Positions 24,536 through 32,840 of a stretch of DNA of 32,840 nucleotides are shown one piece after another (within the stretch, counting starts at the first letter, position 1; the number at the start of each line of letters is the position of its first letter). The stretch comes from Paracoccaceae bacterium (GTDB lineage: Bacteria; Pseudomonadota; Alphaproteobacteria; Rhodobacterales; Rhodobacteraceae). The stretch spans positions 1-32,840 of the forward strand of contig PAPN01000029.1 in NCBI GenBank assembly GCA_002708925.1. Reading direction: 5' to 3'. A program made the translations under genes and the position numbers. The notes below the pieces were generated by a model that saw nothing but the letters and a program-made list of their open reading frames with translations, was not told where the DNA came from and did no database searches.

Positions 24536-26803
24536 ATGGAGTGGCGGGTGACAGCCCGGACACGATACAACTCGACCTGGAAGAAGTTCCAACGTCTTAG
24601 ACGTCAACGGCGCGTGCAAAACGCGGCGACCTTTGCCTTGGTGCTGCTGGGGCCGGTGCTGGCGATCTCGACTTTTCTGATTTTGGGGCCGCTGGATCAG
24701 GGCTCTTCCTCGCTCAGCCTGCGGCTGATTCTGCTGGCCGATTTCGTCTATGTACTGCTGGTTGCGGCGCTGGTTTTGCAGCGGATCGTGGGGTTGATCT
24801 CGGCCCGGCGGGCGAAATCGGCGGGATCCCGCCTGCACCTGCGGTTGACGGGGGCCTTTGCCATTCTGGCGCTGATCCCCACGGTGTCCGTTGCGATTTT
24901 CGCGGCGCTGACGGTGAATGTGGGGCTTGAGGGCTGGTTCTCGGATCGGGTGCGGCAGGTGGTGGGGTCATCGCTGGAGGCGGCCGAAGCCTATGAGGAC
25001 GAACACCGCCGCGATCTGCGCCAGGATGCGCTGGCGCTGGCGGGGATTCTGGATGCCACCCGGCGGATCACGCCCTTCATGGGGGATGCCGATATCCGCC
25101 GCGTGCTGACCCAGGGGCAGGCCCAGATACAGCGTGGCCTGCGCGAGGCCTATGTCATTGACGGATCAGGGGAAATCAGGGCGCGGGGGGATCGCTCTTA
25201 TTTGTTTGATTTCGAACAGCCCAGCCCCCAGCAACTGACCGAGGCCACCGAAGACGATATCCTGATCATCGAGGACTGGGACAATAACGAGTTTCGCGCG
25301 CTGGTGCATCTGGACACTTTTGCCGATCGGTTCCTCTATGTCAGCCGCAACGTGGATGGCGAATTGCTAAGCCTGCTGGACGACACCCAGGAAACCGCGC
25401 GTTTCTATCAGCAGCTGGAAAATGAACGGGGCCGGGTGCTGTTTGAATTCGGGCTGATCTATCTGGGGTTTGCGGTGATCCTGATCCTGGCCGCGATCTG
25501 GCTGGGCCTGTGGTTTGCCGAGCGCCTGTCGCGCCCCGTCGGGCGGCTGACGGGGGCGGCGCAGCGGGTGGGCTCGGGCGATCTGGATGTGCAGGTGGTC
25601 GAGGAAGAGGGCGATGACGAAATCGCCATGCTGGGCCGCTATTTCAACCAGATGACCCGGCAGCTGAAGGGCCAGCGCGAAACCTTGCTGGAAAACACTC
25701 GCCAGATCGAGCGGCGCCGGCGGCTGTTCGATTCCGTGCTGAGTTCCGTTACCTCGGGCGTGGTGGGGCTGGATGCGACGGGTCGGGTGACTTTTGTGAA
25801 CCGCTCGGCGCAGCGTCTGCTGGATTGGCAGGACGAACAGCAATTGCTGGCGCTGAAAGTGGCGGTGCCCGAATTCGGCCCTCTGTATGAAAAACTGCGT
25901 CAGGGCAACGGCCCCGCCGTTCAAGAGGAAATCAAGGTCAGCCGCAATGGGCAGCTGGAAAACCTGCTGGTGCGTATGGCAACGCGCGAAACCGAAGAGG
26001 GCCGGCTGGAGGGCTATGTGGTGGCCTTTGACGATGTGACCAATCTGGTGACGGCGCAGCGCATGGCGGCCTGGGGCGACGTGGCGCGCCGCATCGCGCA
26101 TGAGATCAAGAACCCGCTGACGCCGATCCAGCTAAGCGCCGAGCGGATCAAGCGCAAGTTCAGCCGCCATCTGGACGCCCCCCTGGTTGAGGATCTGGAG
26201 CAGCTGACCGCCGTCATCGTGCGGCAGACGAATGATCTGCGGCGGATCGTGGACGAGTTTTCAAAATTCGCCCGGATGCCAGAACCCGATCGCCGCAACG
26301 AAAGCCTGAGCAAACTGCTGCGCGACGCTGTTGTTCTGCAACAGAGCGGCCAGCCCGATGTCCGGTTCGCAACCGCACTGACCGAGGATGACCTGACCGG
26401 CGATCTGGACGCGACGATGATCAATCAGGCCTTCACGAACTTGATTAAGAATGCCGGAGAAGCCATTGAAACCTTAAGGGAAAAAGGCGATATTGAGGGG
26501 CTTTCCCCGCAGATCCGTATCGCCTCTGAACGCGAGGGGCAATGGGCGGTCATCCGTATCTCGGACAATGGGATCGGCCTGCCCGAGGACCGCGCCAGCC
26601 TGTTCGAACCCTATGTGACAACGCGCTCTGAGGGGACCGGGCTGGGCCTGCCCATCGTGCGCAAAATCATCGAGGAACATGGCGGCACGCTGACACTGGA
26701 GGACGCGCCCGTCTTTGACGGGGCCACGCATTTCGGCGCGATGGCGGTGATCCGTCTGCCGCTGGCCGATACTGAACAAAAATTAGAAGAAAACCCAATT
26801 TGA
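24536..26803 (+). CDS. ntrY: Nitrogen-regulation sensor histidine kinase NtrY
   Basis: 755 aa membrane kinase of the alphaproteobacterial NtrYX pair. Hydrophobic helices at about 29-50, 62-90, 103-128 and 310-335 enclose a periplasmic region, followed by a HAMP linker (RLSRPVGRLTGAAQRVGSGD), a PAS domain (SVTSGVVGLDATGRVTFVN), the His box with His522 ([20 protein letters not shown]), and an ATPase domain (NLIKNAGEA; DNGIGLPED; GTGLGLPIV). The ATG at 24536 has AGG directly beside it; an in-frame GTG at 24548 has GGAG at good spacing and may be the true start. ntrX follows seven bases after the stop. Confidence 0.95.
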   Translation: MEWRVTARTRYNSTWKKFQRLRRQRRVQNAATFALVLLGPVLAISTFLILGPLDQGSSSLSLRLILLADFVYVLLVAALVLQRIVGLISARRAKSAGSRLHLRLTGAFAILALIPTVSVAIFAALTVNVGLEGWFSDRVRQVVGSSLEAAEAYEDEHRRDLRQDALALAGILDATRRITPFMGDADIRRVLTQGQAQIQRGLREAYVIDGSGEIRARGDRSYLFDFEQPSPQQLTEATEDDILIIEDWDNNEFRALVHLDTFADRFLYVSRNVDGELLSLLDDTQETARFYQQLENERGRVLFEFGLIYLGFAVILILAAIWLGLWFAERLSRPVGRLTGAAQRVGSGDLDVQVVEEEGDDEIAMLGRYFNQMTRQLKGQRETLLENTRQIERRRRLFDSVLSSVTSGVVGLDATGRVTFVNRSAQRLLDWQDEQQLLALKVAVPEFGPLYEKLRQGNGPAVQEEIKVSRNGQLENLLVRMATRETEEGRLEGYVVAFDDVTNLVTAQRMAAWGDVARRIAHEIKNPLTPIQLSAERIKRKFSRHLDAPLVEDLEQLTAVIVRQTNDLRRIVDEFSKFARMPEPDRRNESLSKLLRDAVVLQQSGQPDVRFATALTEDDLTGDLDATMINQAFTNLIKNAGEAIETLREKGDIEGLSPQIRIASEREGQWAVIRISDNGIGLPEDRASLFEPYVTTRSEGTGLGLPIVRKIIEEHGGTLTLEDAPVFDGATHFGAMAVIRLPLADTEQKLEENPI

Positions 26804-26810
26804 GGACGCC

Positions 26811-28220
26811 ATGAGTGACATCCTGATCGTAGACGATGAGCGCGACATTCGAGAGCTGATCTCGGACATTCTTGAGGACGAGGGCTATACCACGCGGCTG
26901 GCCGGCAATTCCGACGACGCGATGAAAGAGATCAACGCCGAACCGCCCGCGCTGATCATTCTGGACATCTGGCTGAAAGACAGCCGGATGGATGGAATCG
27001 ACATTCTGAAAACGGTGAAACGCGACAATCCGGATGTGCCGGTGGTCATTATTTCCGGCCATGGCAATATTGAAATCGCCGTCGCCGCGATCAAGCAGGG
27101 CGCTTATGATTTCATCGAAAAACCCTTTAATATCGACCAGTTGCTGGTGGTGATCCGCCGCGCGATGGAAACCTCGCGCCTGCGGCGGGAAAATCAGGAA
27201 CTGCGGCGCAGCGATGTTAGCTCGGCCGATATGGTGGGCAGCTCGGCCGCGTTCCGGGCGCTGGTCTCGCAATTGGATAAGGTGACGAAATCCAACGGCC
27301 GCGTGATGCTGAGCGGACCGGCCGGTGCGGGCAAGGACGTGGCCGCGCGTTATATCCATGCCAAATCGAACCGCGCCTCGGGGCCCTTTGTGACGGTCAG
27401 CTGTGCCTCGATCGAACCGGAACGGATGGAGGAGGTGCTGTTCGGCCAGGAAAGCGCCGAAAGCGGGGTCAAACCCGGCCTGCTGGAACAGGCGCACGGC
27501 GGCGTGGTGTTCTTTGACGAGGTCGCGGATATGCCCCTGGGCACGCAATCGAAAATCCTGCGGGTGCTGGTGGATCAGCAATTCATGCGGGTGGGGGGCT
27601 CGGATAAGGTGCGGGTGGATCTGCGGGTCATTTCCTCGACCAACCGCGATCTGGAGGCCGAGATCGCCGCGGGCAACTTCCGCCAAGAGCTGTATCACCG
27701 GCTGAATGTGGTGCCGATTGCGGTGCCCTCGCTTGAGGACCGGCGCGAGGATATCCCCGAGCTGTCCAACCATTTCGTTGCGATGCTGCATCAAAGTCAG
27801 GGCCTGCCCATGCGCGCGTTTTCCGAGGATGCGACAGCGCTGATGCAGACGATGATCTGGCCGGGGAATGTGCGCCAGTTGCGCAACCTGATCGAACGGG
27901 TGCTGATCCTGGGGGATGGCACCGGGCCTATTCAGGCGCGTGAACTGCCCGAGGACAAGGGCGAAACCGGCGAAGAGGGGCGCGTGGTGTTGTCCGGCGC
28001 GCTGGCGACCCTGCCGCTGCGCGAAGCGCGCGAGGTGTTCGAACGCGAATATCTGCTGACGCAAATCAACCGATTTGGCGGCAACATCAGCCGCACGGCG
28101 AATTTCGTCGGGATGGAGCGCTCGGCCCTGCATCGCAAGCTCAAATCGCTGAATGTGGTCACATCCAACAAATCGGGTGCCCGCATCGCTCATGTCGAGG
28201 GCGAGGACACGCAGGCTTAA
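26811..28220 (+). CDS. ntrX: Nitrogen-regulation response regulator NtrX
   Basis: 469 aa. Receiver with Asp52 (LIILDIWLKDS) and Lys104 (FIEKPF); AAA+ domain with Walker A GPAGAGKD (169-176) and Walker B VVFFDEVAD (232-240); Fis-type C-terminal domain (FGGNISRTANFVGMERSALH). Where canonical activators carry ELFGHEKGAFTGA, this protein has VLFGQESAESGVKPGLLEQA, so GAFTGA is absent, as reported for NtrX in this class. It is partner to NtrY and is linked in relatives to nitrogen, redox and envelope control. Preceded by GAGG seven bases before the ATG. Confidence 0.95.
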   Translation: MSDILIVDDERDIRELISDILEDEGYTTRLAGNSDDAMKEINAEPPALIILDIWLKDSRMDGIDILKTVKRDNPDVPVVIISGHGNIEIAVAAIKQGAYDFIEKPFNIDQLLVVIRRAMETSRLRRENQELRRSDVSSADMVGSSAAFRALVSQLDKVTKSNGRVMLSGPAGAGKDVAARYIHAKSNRASGPFVTVSCASIEPERMEEVLFGQESAESGVKPGLLEQAHGGVVFFDEVADMPLGTQSKILRVLVDQQFMRVGGSDKVRVDLRVISSTNRDLEAEIAAGNFRQELYHRLNVVPIAVPSLEDRREDIPELSNHFVAMLHQSQGLPMRAFSEDATALMQTMIWPGNVRQLRNLIERVLILGDGTGPIQARELPEDKGETGEEGRVVLSGALATLPLREAREVFEREYLLTQINRFGGNISRTANFVGMERSALHRKLKSLNVVTSNKSGARIAHVEGEDTQA

Positions 28221-28239
28221 AACCCGCAGGTTAAACACA

Positions 28240-28264
28240 CGGGCCCGAACAGCACGCGGGCCCG
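28240..28264 (+). terminator. Hairpin downstream of ntrX, possible terminator
   Basis: CGGGCCCG occurs at 28240-28247 and 28257-28264. Each copy is itself a palindrome and the two can pair over a 9-base loop. It is 19 bases past the ntrX stop, but no T-run follows, so termination is uncertain. Confidence 0.4.
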
Positions 28265-28271
28265 CAAGAAC

Positions 28272-28314
28272 GCTCTGGTCCGAAAGATTACTCTGGCCCG
28301 AAAGATTACTCTGG
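28272..28314. repeat. 18-base tandem repeat, 2.4 copies
   Basis: Units at 28272-28289 and 28290-28307 differ at two positions (core CTCTGG, then T or C, then CCGAAAGATT), with a partial third copy at 28308-28314. The stop codon of the convergent lipoprotein gene lies inside it. No matching array is seen elsewhere in the window. Confidence 0.6.
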
Positions 28315-28752
28315 CGTGACCGCCCGGTAGCCCGTTTTGGTTTTTACGGCGCAGCTGGCCTGGCTAAGCGCGGGAACCGTGCCGGGCAGGGCGTCCGGGC
28401 GGGTTTCGCACAGCGGCAGCTCGATCTGAGCATAGCCTTTGTCGGCCATGCATTGGGCCTCGTATTTGGCGCGCAGGGGGGCGTTGGCATCATAGGTTTC
28501 CACCTCGCCGCCGAATTCCATATAGACGACGCGGCAGTCCCCTTCGCTGTTGCAGATCTGCCGGGGCAGGGTGCGCGGCGGGGTGATGCGCGTCATTTTG
28601 TTGACCGGCACCTCTTTCAGGGCCTTTACCTGGCAGGCGGTTTCATCCGCTTGCAGGCGCGCCAAAGACGCCCCGGTTTTGTGATAGACATCGACGGGAA
28701 AACAGCCGGCCAACAGGCCAAACGCTGCTGAAACAAGCAAATACTGCCGCAT
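28306..28752 (-). CDS. Small lipoprotein of unknown function
   Basis: 148 aa from the ATG at 28752, which has GGAGG upstream. The N-terminus MRQYLLVSAAFGLLAGC is a lipoprotein signal peptide with lipobox LAGC and acylated Cys17. The mature part has several cysteines (ETACQ, RQICNSEGDCRV, EAQCMADKGY, LPLCETR, QASCAVK), a pattern that suggests disulfides in the periplasm. A CMADKGY-type segment is frequent in small outer-membrane lipoproteins. Function unknown. It is convergent with ntrX and divergent from trkA. A far longer open frame on the same strand continues upstream across trkA but is only its shadow. Confidence 0.85.
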   Translation of the reverse strand: MRQYLLVSAAFGLLAGCFPVDVYHKTGASLARLQADETACQVKALKEVPVNKMTRITPPRTLPRQICNSEGDCRVVYMEFGGEVETYDANAPLRAKYEAQCMADKGYAQIELPLCETRPDALPGTVPALSQASCAVKTKTGYRAVTPE

Positions 28753-28838
28753 GAGAGCCTCCGTTGCAGATATGTCTAAGCTAGGTGCTGCGGCATCAAT
28801 AATCAATTGACCATGGGCGGGGGGCATGTCATCCAAGG

Positions 28839-28854
28839 CCCCTGACAACAGGGG
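28839..28854 (+). promoter_or_regulatory. Hairpin covering the trkA ribosome binding site
   Basis: CCCCTG (28839-28844) pairs with CAGGGG (28849-28854) over an ACAA loop. The 3' arm contains AGGGG, the Shine-Dalgarno sequence of trkA, nine bases before its ATG, so the fold could mask ribosome access. Confidence 0.4.
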
Positions 28855-28863
28855 ATCGTTGCC

Positions 28864-30240
28864 ATGAAAGTCATCATCTGCGGCGCGGGTCAGGTTGGGT
28901 GGCAGATCGCGCGCCACCTGTCCGGAGAGCGCAACGACGTGACCGTCGTGGACAATAACCCCGATCTGGTGCGCCGCGCGACGGATACGCTGGATGTGCA
29001 GGGGATCGCGGGGTTTGCCTCTTATCCGGATGTGCTGGATCAGGCGGGCGCGCGCGATGCGGATATGATCATTGCCGCCACCTATTCGGACGAGGTGAAC
29101 ATGGTCACCTGCCAGGTGGCCCATTCGGTGTTCAACATCCCCCGCAAAATCGCCCGCCTGCGCAGCCAAAGCTATCTGACCGCGATCTATTCCGATCTCT
29201 ATCGCCGCGATCACCTGCCGATTGACGTGGTGATCAGCCCAGAACGCGAGGTGGCCGAGGCCGCCTTGCAGCGCCTGGCCTCGCCTCAGGCCTTTGATAC
29301 CGAACGGTTCATGGATGGGCGCGCGCAGCTGCTGGGGATCACGATCGAAGAGGATTGCCCGATCGTCAACACGCCTTTGCGCCAATTGTCCGAGCTGTTC
29401 TCTACCCTGCGTGTGGTGGTGGTGGGGGTGCGCCGCGAGGGCACGCTTTTTGCCCCCGATCCCGGTGATCAGCTGTTCGTGGGCGATGCGTGCTATCTCT
29501 TTGCCGTGAACGAGGACGTGCCGCGCACGATGGAGGTGTTCGGCAAAACCTCGAAGAAACAGGAACGCGTGGTGATTATCGGCGGCGGTAATGTCGGCCT
29601 GGCCGTGGCGCAGGCGCTGGAAACCCGCGCCGAACGTATCCGCGCCAAAGTGATTGAAAAGAAACGTAAAAACGCAGAACATGCCGCCGACGCGCTGGAA
29701 CGGACCATTGTGCTGAATGGCGATGGTCTGGATTCGGGGCTTCTGGCCGAGGCGAATATTGCCCGCGCCGATGCGGTTCTGTGCGTCACTGACGATGACA
29801 AAACCAACATGCTGGCCGCCGTGCGCGCCAAAACCGAGGGCTGCCCGATGGCCATCGCCCTGATCAACGATCCCACGCTCAGCCCGATGATGGGCCCTCT
29901 GGGGATTGACGCCTATATCAACCCGCGCGCGACCACCGTGTCCTCGATCTTGCGGCATATCCGGCACGGGCGGGTGCGCGGCGTCTATTCGATTGGTGAT
30001 GCCGAGGCCGAAATGATCGAGGCCGAAGTCCTGTCCACCTCGCCCATATCGGGCCAGAAAATCCGCGACATCGACTTCCCCGAGGGCGTGCTGGTGGGCG
30101 GTATCCTGAAGGGCGATAAAGTGGTCAAACCGCAAAGCGACACCCGCGTGAACGAGGGCGATGTGATCGTCATCTTCTCGATGGCGTCGGACGTCCCCGA
30201 GGTGGAACGTCTGCTGCAAGTCTCGATTGATTTCTTCTGA
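28864..30240 (+). CDS. trkA: Trk potassium uptake system NAD-binding subunit TrkA
   Basis: 458 aa peripheral cytosolic protein that gates the TrkH channel in response to nucleotides. Two RCK modules: the first begins MKVIICGAGQVGWQIARHL with the GxGxxG loop at 7-12 and a following Asp in DVTVVD; the second begins VVIIGGGNVGLAVAQALE. Each is followed by a TrkA-C domain. It is four bases upstream of trkH. Location after ntrYX and before hfq matches the common alphaproteobacterial order. Confidence 0.96.
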   Translation: MKVIICGAGQVGWQIARHLSGERNDVTVVDNNPDLVRRATDTLDVQGIAGFASYPDVLDQAGARDADMIIAATYSDEVNMVTCQVAHSVFNIPRKIARLRSQSYLTAIYSDLYRRDHLPIDVVISPEREVAEAALQRLASPQAFDTERFMDGRAQLLGITIEEDCPIVNTPLRQLSELFSTLRVVVVGVRREGTLFAPDPGDQLFVGDACYLFAVNEDVPRTMEVFGKTSKKQERVVIIGGGNVGLAVAQALETRAERIRAKVIEKKRKNAEHAADALERTIVLNGDGLDSGLLAEANIARADAVLCVTDDDKTNMLAAVRAKTEGCPMAIALINDPTLSPMMGPLGIDAYINPRATTVSSILRHIRHGRVRGVYSIGDAEAEMIEAEVLSTSPISGQKIRDIDFPEGVLVGGILKGDKVVKPQSDTRVNEGDVIVIFSMASDVPEVERLLQVSIDFF

Positions 30241-30243
30241 TCC

Positions 30244-31755
30244 ATGTGGGCCGCGATACGCAAACAGCCCTTGTTTTTGCTGCTGATGGGATCGGGGGCG
30301 CTGTCGATGTATGTGCCCTCGGCCCATGCGCTGGCAGTGAACAGCCATCGCGAGGCCCGCGCGTTTTTCTATTCCGGCACGCTGTTTTTGCTGATCGTCG
30401 TGCTGGTGGCGCTGGCCCTGTCCGCGCGCACCCGCAAACGTGGCGACATGGGCAATCTGCTGGCGTTGTTCGCCTGTTTCAGCCTGTTGCCGCTGATGCT
30501 GGCCGTCCCCTTCTACGAGGCCCTGCGCACCACCACCTTTCTGAATGCCTATGTTGAAATGGTATCCAGCCTGACCACCACGGGCGCCACGCTGTTCGAT
30601 CCCGCCCGTCTGAGCGACACGCAGCATCTGTGGCGCGCGCAGGTCGGCTGGCTGGGCGGGCTGGTGATGTGGGTGGCGGCTGCGGCCATTCTGGCGCCGC
30701 TGAACCTGGGCGGTTTCGAGGTGACCTCGACCCTGGAGCCGGGCCATAGCGACGGGCTGGACCGGGGGCTGGATGCGGCCGATCCACAAAAACGCATCCT
30801 GCGGGTGACACGCCTGTTGTTTCCGATCTACGGCGGGCTGACGCTGGCGCTGTGGATCATGCTGGTGATCAGCGGAGACCGCCCCCTGGTGGCGCTGTCC
30901 CATGCGATGTCGGTGATGGCGACCAGCGGGATTTCCCCGATAGGGGGGACGGAAATGGCGACCTCGGGATTCCCAGGCGAGGCGGTTATGGCCTTGTTTT
31001 TGCTGTTCTCCTTGTCTCGGCTGACGTTTTCGGGCGACTCGGTCACCGCGGCGCGCCGCGATGTGCTGCATGACCCGGAATTCCGTCTGGGCCTGCTGAT
31101 CGTCTCGGCGATTCCGGCGCTGTTGTTTCTGCGGCACTGGATCGGCCTGCATGATTTCGAAGAAGACGGCATCCTTCTGGCGCTGCGCGCGCTGTGGGGG
31201 GGGCTGTTCACCACGCTGTCCTTCCTGACAACCACCGGATTCCAAAGCGCCGATTGGGTGACGGCGCAGCACTGGAGCGGGCTAAGCACGCCGGGGCTGA
31301 TTTTCCTGGGGCTGGCGTTGATCGGCGGCGGCGTGGCCACCACGGCCGGCGGGGTGAAATTGCTGCGCGTCTGGGCGCTGTATCTGAACGGGCTGCGCGA
31401 AATGGAGCGCCTGGCCCATCCGTCCTCGGTGGGGCGCACGCAGGGCTATTCGCGCAAAATCCGCAAACAGGGGGCCTATATCGCCTGGATTTTCTTCATG
31501 CTGTTTGCGCTCTCGATTGCCGGATTTACCGTGCTTTTTGCGGGGTTTGGCCTGAAATTCGAAAATGCGATCATCCTGGCCGTATCCGCGCTCAGCACGA
31601 CCGGGCCGCTGGTCGATATGGCGCCGGAAACGCCGATCGTCCTGGTGGATCTGTCCCCCGCGGCAAAATTAAGCTTTTGCGCAGCCATGGTGCTGGGACG
31701 TCTGGAAATGCTGGCCATCATTGCCCTGATCACCAGCGATCAGTGGCGCCGCTAA
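30244..31755 (+). CDS. trkH: Trk potassium uptake protein TrkH
   Basis: 503 aa integral membrane K+ channel/transporter subunit. Many hydrophobic helices and four selectivity-filter-like loops, including SSLTTTGATLF, MATSGISPIGG, TTTGFQSADW and STTGPLVDMAP, in the expected order. There is only a three-base gap after trkA and no clear ribosome binding site, so translation is probably coupled. With TrkA it forms the constitutive potassium uptake system. Confidence 0.96.
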   Translation: MWAAIRKQPLFLLLMGSGALSMYVPSAHALAVNSHREARAFFYSGTLFLLIVVLVALALSARTRKRGDMGNLLALFACFSLLPLMLAVPFYEALRTTTFLNAYVEMVSSLTTTGATLFDPARLSDTQHLWRAQVGWLGGLVMWVAAAAILAPLNLGGFEVTSTLEPGHSDGLDRGLDAADPQKRILRVTRLLFPIYGGLTLALWIMLVISGDRPLVALSHAMSVMATSGISPIGGTEMATSGFPGEAVMALFLLFSLSRLTFSGDSVTAARRDVLHDPEFRLGLLIVSAIPALLFLRHWIGLHDFEEDGILLALRALWGGLFTTLSFLTTTGFQSADWVTAQHWSGLSTPGLIFLGLALIGGGVATTAGGVKLLRVWALYLNGLREMERLAHPSSVGRTQGYSRKIRKQGAYIAWIFFMLFALSIAGFTVLFAGFGLKFENAIILAVSALSTTGPLVDMAPETPIVLVDLSPAAKLSFCAAMVLGRLEMLAIIALITSDQWRR

Positions 31756-31840
31756 GACAAATTGGCCCGCTCGGCTTTAACGATTTGATTTTAGGGCTGG
31801 AAACTCCTTCGCAGGCGCGACATACTCGCCCCAAGGGAAT

Positions 31841-31859
31841 GGGGCCGGGCCGCGGCCCC
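31841..31859 (+). other. GC-rich hairpin in the hfq leader
   Basis: GGGGCCG (31841-31847) pairs with CGGCCCC (31853-31859) over five bases, between trkH and hfq, ending 23 bases before the hfq start and upstream of its AAGG. No T-run. It may be a weak trkH terminator or a leader element of hfq. Confidence 0.4.
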
Positions 31860-31882
31860 GCGCAAGAATAAAGGTCTATTTT

Positions 31883-32122
31883 ATGGCTTCCGATAAGCAA
31901 AACTTGCAAGACGCATTTCTAAATCACACGCGGAAGACCAAGATTCCGGTCACGATCTTCCTGATTAATGGCGTTAAACTTCAAGGGGTTATCACCTGGT
32001 TTGATAATTTCTGTGTGCTTTTGCGCCGCGATGGGCAATCGCAGCTGGTGTATAAGCACGCGATTTCGACGATCATGCCGGCGCAACCCATCAACCTGTA
32101 TGATGGCGACGACAGCAATTGA
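31883..32122 (+). CDS. hfq: RNA chaperone Hfq
   Basis: 79 aa hexameric Sm-like protein that binds poly-A and U-rich RNA and pairs small RNAs with targets. Sm1 includes [20 protein letters not shown] and [19 protein letters not shown]; Sm2 is [12 protein letters not shown] with the Tyr-Lys-His of the proximal U-binding pore. The short acidic C-terminus (YDGDDSN) is typical of alphaproteobacteria. AAGG lies nine bases before the ATG. The stop overlaps the hflX ATG (TGATG), as in many genomes where the two are co-transcribed. Confidence 0.98.
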   Translation: MASDKQNLQDAFLNHTRKTKIPVTIFLINGVKLQGVITWFDNFCVLLRRDGQSQLVYKHAISTIMPAQPINLYDGDDSN

Positions 32123-32840
32123 TGACGCACGAGCGGGAGGCAACCCGAGCCTGGGTTCTGCATCCCGATATCAAATCCGAACGTGACCGCCGCGACCCAG
32201 AGTTCGCGCTGGCCGAGGCCGTTTCTCTGGCTGCGGCTCTCCCTGATCTTGAGGTCGTGGGGGCTGAAACCGTGCGCGTCGCCCGCCCGCATCCGGGGAT
32301 GTTGTTTGGGTCGGGCAAGATCGAAGAGCTGAAAACCAAGCTGAAAGAGGCCGAGGTCGGGCTGGTTCTGGTCGATGGTCCGGTGACGCCTGTTCAGCAA
32401 CGGAACCTGGAAAAAGAGTGGAAAGTCAAACTCTTGGACCGGACGGGCCTGATCCTCGAAATTTTCAGTGACCGCGCTCGCACCCGCGAAGGTGTGTTGC
32501 AGGTGGAGATGGCGGCGCTGTCATATCAACGCACGCGTCTGGTGCGCGCCTGGACCCACCTGGAACGTCAGCGCGGCGGGTTGGGCTTTGTCGGCGGTCC
32601 CGGCGAAACCCAGATCGAGGCCGACCGGCGCGCGATCGACGAACAATTGGTCCGCCTGCGTCGGCAGCTGGATAAGGTGGTCAAAACCCGCGAATTGCAC
32701 CGGGCCGCGCGGGCCAAGGTGCCGTTTCCCATCGTGGCTCTGGTGGGCTACACGAACGCGGGCAAATCCACGCTGTTCAACCGGCTGACCGGGGCCCAGG
32801 TGATGGCCAAGGATATGCTGTTTGCCACGCTGGACCCGAC
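32122..32840 (+). CDS. hflX: GTPase HflX (partial, runs off the window)
   Basis: 239 codons are visible, no stop reached. The N-terminal HflX domain contains LFGSGKIEELK and VLVDGPVTPVQQRNLE, followed by the family signature GFVGGPGETQIEADRR, a coiled-coil arm, and the G1 motif GYTNAGKST (209-217) of the G domain, then the start of switch I. HflX is a ribosome-associated GTPase that splits stalled or heat-damaged ribosomes. It is translationally coupled to hfq by TGATG. Confidence 0.96.
   Translation, partial: MTHEREATRAWVLHPDIKSERDRRDPEFALAEAVSLAAALPDLEVVGAETVRVARPHPGMLFGSGKIEELKTKLKEAEVGLVLVDGPVTPVQQRNLEKEWKVKLLDRTGLILEIFSDRARTREGVLQVEMAALSYQRTRLVRAWTHLERQRGGLGFVGGPGETQIEADRRAIDEQLVRLRRQLDKVVKTRELHRAARAKVPFPIVALVGYTNAGKSTLFNRLTGAQVMAKDMLFATLDP

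Noticed and set aside
22978..24570. 530-codon minus-strand frame opposite ntrC
   Set aside because: His/Gln/Arg-rich shadow with no domain; ntrC on the plus strand accounts for the sequence.
26667..28238. 523-codon minus-strand frame opposite ntrX
   Set aside because: Shadow of ntrX with the same biased composition and no recognisable motif.
28306..31272. A 988-codon open frame on the minus strand spanning trkA and part of trkH
   Set aside because: It is antisense to trkA/trkH, whose coding is certain. The long frame results from GC-rich codon bias. Only its last 148 codons, with a ribosome binding site and lipoprotein signal, are real.

Overview
The window is a gene-dense, GC-rich stretch of alphaproteobacterial chromosome, most likely from a Rhodobacteraceae (Roseobacter-type) organism. 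The evidence is the gene order dusB(nifR3)-ntrB-ntrC-ntrY-ntrX-trkA-trkH-hfq-hflX, a fused ispDF gene, an NtrC that lacks the sigma-54 contact loop, and a DUF6456/GafA-type regulator next to a small divergent gene. I see no rRNA, tRNA, insertion sequence, prophage or CRISPR array. No gap between genes exceeds about 300 bases.

Left part (1-8.7 kb, all minus strand): from upstream to downstream, an outer-membrane beta-barrel protein with its own terminator, then guaA with its own terminator. A co-oriented run follows: two EamA-type transporters, an unrecognised P-loop protein, metA (predicted to use acetyl-CoA), a membrane-anchored alpha/beta hydrolase, a PPK2 kinase and a TetR regulator cut by the window edge.

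Middle (8.9-20.8 kb, mixed strands): an MttB-family methyltransferase; a divergent pair formed by a small DUF6477-like gene and a GafA-like regulator, a candidate master activator of gene transfer agent production, separated by a control region with repeats and a CtrA-like site; a VIT1/CCC1-type metal transporter; oxyR convergent with a Prx5-type peroxiredoxin; lipA with a cupin gene; hpt with an overlapping 52-residue membrane protein; a COQ10/RatA-like protein; an Amt ammonium transporter with a 27-base tandem repeat in its leader; and the overlapping set ispDF-pgpA-cinA.

Right part (21-32.8 kb, almost all plus strand): the nitrogen regulatory locus dusB-ntrB-ntrC and ntrY-ntrX, a small lipoprotein gene on the opposite strand, the potassium uptake pair trkA-trkH, then hfq-hflX, with hflX running off the window. 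NtrB/NtrC and NtrY/NtrX are two related two-component pairs; both response regulators lack a recognisable GAFTGA motif, so neither is expected to open sigma-54 promoters. The amt gene, a usual Ntr target, lies about 2.5 kb from dusB on the other strand.

Most of the window is core metabolism and regulation. The parts most worth a second look are the GafA-like regulator and its control region, the amt leader repeats, the loop-less NtrC/NtrX pair, the P-loop protein of unknown role, and several small or structured intergenic elements.
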